Source: Nitrospirales bacterium (GTDB taxonomy: Bacteria > Nitrospirota > Nitrospiria > Nitrospirales > UBA8639). Taken from it: a stretch of 6,694 nt of DNA. Shown here in pieces: positions 5,553 through 6,694 of the stretch. The notes under the pieces are model-generated. The model did no database searches. It worked only from the letters and a program-made list of their open reading frames with translations, and was not told the DNA's origin. Positions within the stretch are counted from its first letter, which is position 1. Every line of letters starts with the position of its first letter. A program made the position numbers and the translations under genes. The stretch covers positions 1 to 6,694 of the forward strand of contig JACDDF010000126.1 in assembly GCA_013817135.1 (NCBI GenBank), in the 5' to 3' direction.

Positions 5553-6694
5553 ATGATTGCAATCATCTCTTTGGAGGCCCCATCGCTGCCCCTCATCCAG
5601 CAATTGATCGCTGACAACCGAATGCCGCACCTTGCAGCTCTTCAACAAAAGGGCGAGGTTGTCGAACTCGCCTCCCCCTTTCTCGATGGATCCGTCTACG
5701 CCACTCTTTACACAGGACAGCATCTGTCCGAGCACGGAGTTTACTCCTTGTTTACCTGGTCGGCTCCCGAGCAAAAGCTCCGATTGTCCCACGAACTGAT
5801 ACCGGATGACACCCTATTCCGACGCCTGGACCGGGCAGGCAAACGAGTCATTGCCATCGATCCACCCGAGCATCCCTTGCAAGAGCTGACGAATGGTATC
5901 GTGGTGAGCGGATGCCAGTTTCGATCGCGGGTCCATTTGGCCAAATGGTCGCGGCCTTCCAGCGCAAACGGGGAACGCTTGAACCACCTTGGCAAGACAC
6001 CAAGAGGGGAGGAGACCTTTGGGCAGCCGTCACAACGCCATTTGCTCCACCTCCGGAATATCCTCATACAGGCGCCCGGCCGTCTCGCGAGCGCGGTTGA
6101 ACGATTGCTGGAAGAAAAGGAAGCCGATGTCCTCTGGGTAGGCATGGCTGCGATCCACCTTGCGGGTCACCAGCTTTGGGATCCAGCGTCCGTCGACGTC
6201 ATCGGGCACTCCCCAGCCGGAGCAAGTCTGCTTGAGAACTCCTTGATTGAGGTTTATCTCGCAGCCGACGCGGCACTTGGTCGAATAATACGAATGCTGC
6301 CTGACAACGCAGACCTCCTCGTGTTCTGGGCTAAGGGAATGGGTCCGGAGACATGTCGGGCCGATCTTCTTCCCGAGATGCTGGAACGGATTCTGAACCC
6401 CCGCTCCATCGTCCGCACGTCATCCGGAAATGACATCCTGACGAGGCTGCGGGCGATGGTGCCCACCTCGCTCCGCTCTAAAGTCGCAGATGCACTACCG
6501 GATGCACTTTCGCTCCAGCTCACAGCTCGACTGGGGACAATCGGGAAAGACTGGAAGACGGTTCGGGCCTTTACGCTCCCTTCAGACGGCCCTGGATTGG
6601 TTCGGCTCAACATCCGCGGTCGCGAGCGGAATGGGATCGTCACCGAATCCGAAGCAAACGTGCTCTGCGACGAGATTGCCGAGGGGCTCCGAAC
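5553..6694 (+). CDS. Alkaline-phosphatase-superfamily protein (COG3379-like), degenerate active site, 3' end beyond window
   Basis: The frame is open from ATG 5553 to the window edge (380 codons), with AAGG 8-9 bases upstream and an in-frame stop at 5430-5432; no other start lies between. It matches the type I phosphodiesterase/AlkP-fold family in order: an opening beta strand IAIISLEAP (2-10), RMPHLAAL (23-30), the YATLYTG...EHGVY block (49-64), GMAAIHLAGHQLW (197-209), LLVFWAKGMGP (255-265), and AFTLP...VRLNIRGRERNGIV (339-363), the last close to the family pattern of N-x-x-G-R-E-x-x-G-I-V. Family enzymes hydrolyse phosphate esters using two metal ions. Here LDG is replaced by LEA, the nucleophile Thr position by D45, the D-x3-H motif by H202-x3-H206, and SDHG by WAKG. 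It may therefore be non-catalytic. Family length is about 500-550 residues, so roughly a quarter is missing. No signal peptide is seen. Confidence 0.75.
   Translation, partial: MIAIISLEAPSLPLIQQLIADNRMPHLAALQQKGEVVELASPFLDGSVYATLYTGQHLSEHGVYSLFTWSAPEQKLRLSHELIPDDTLFRRLDRAGKRVIAIDPPEHPLQELTNGIVVSGCQFRSRVHLAKWSRPSSANGERLNHLGKTPRGEETFGQPSQRHLLHLRNILIQAPGRLASAVERLLEEKEADVLWVGMAAIHLAGHQLWDPASVDVIGHSPAGASLLENSLIEVYLAADAALGRIIRMLPDNADLLVFWAKGMGPETCRADLLPEMLERILNPRSIVRTSSGNDILTRLRAMVPTSLRSKVADALPDALSLQLTARLGTIGKDWKTVRAFTLPSDGPGLVRLNIRGRERNGIVTESEANVLCDEIAEGLR

Noticed and set aside
5382..5792. 136-codon minus-strand frame overlapping the start of the AlkP-fold gene
   Set aside because: Most of it is antisense to the well-supported AlkP-fold gene; only its last 52 codons fall outside, and those are discussed as a possible remnant.
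6254..6643. 129-codon minus-strand frame near the right edge
   Set aside because: Antisense to the AlkP-fold coding region; Ser/Arg-rich composition typical of a shadow of a GC-rich gene.

Overview
The window looks like a chromosomal piece of a Gram-negative bacterium. A PagL-type outer-membrane lipid A deacylase homologue implies an outer membrane. Gene content and style (double-length ThyX, NSS transporter, small Ser-rich proteins, moderate GC) would suit a Nitrospira-like member of Nitrospirota, but that assignment is inference, not shown by a marker gene.

Layout. (1) 20-1510, minus: a double-length ThyX-family (flavin-dependent thymidylate synthase) protein. (2) 1511-1698: a divergent intergenic region with back-to-back sigma70-like promoters and a spaced inverted repeat (GTCAGGCA/TGCCTGAC). 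(3) 1699-3063, plus: a sodium-dependent NSS/SNF-family transporter, whose last codons form the left arm of an intrinsic terminator. (4) 3192-3359, plus: a 55-residue Ser-rich small protein with a very good ribosome binding site, followed by a perfect 11-bp hairpin. (5) 3360-3874: about 500 bases with no supportable gene. (6) 3875-4072, minus: a probable 65-residue helical small protein. (7) 4285-4914, plus: a secreted PagL-like outer-membrane protein. (8) 4915-5552: an AT-richer stretch with only fragmentary frames. (9) 5553 to the right edge, plus: the N-terminal 380 residues of an alkaline-phosphatase-superfamily protein (COG3379-like) that appears to have lost most of its metal-binding residues.

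The genes do not form one operon. Strand switches, terminators and promoters divide the window into single-gene units: nucleotide metabolism, amino-acid or solute uptake, envelope lipid modification, and an AlkP-fold protein. No RNA gene, CRISPR array, integrase or complete insertion sequence is visible. The most interesting signals are the split active-site motif in the tandem ThyX protein and the apparently ligand-less AlkP-fold protein. I see no strong evidence for a new multi-gene system.
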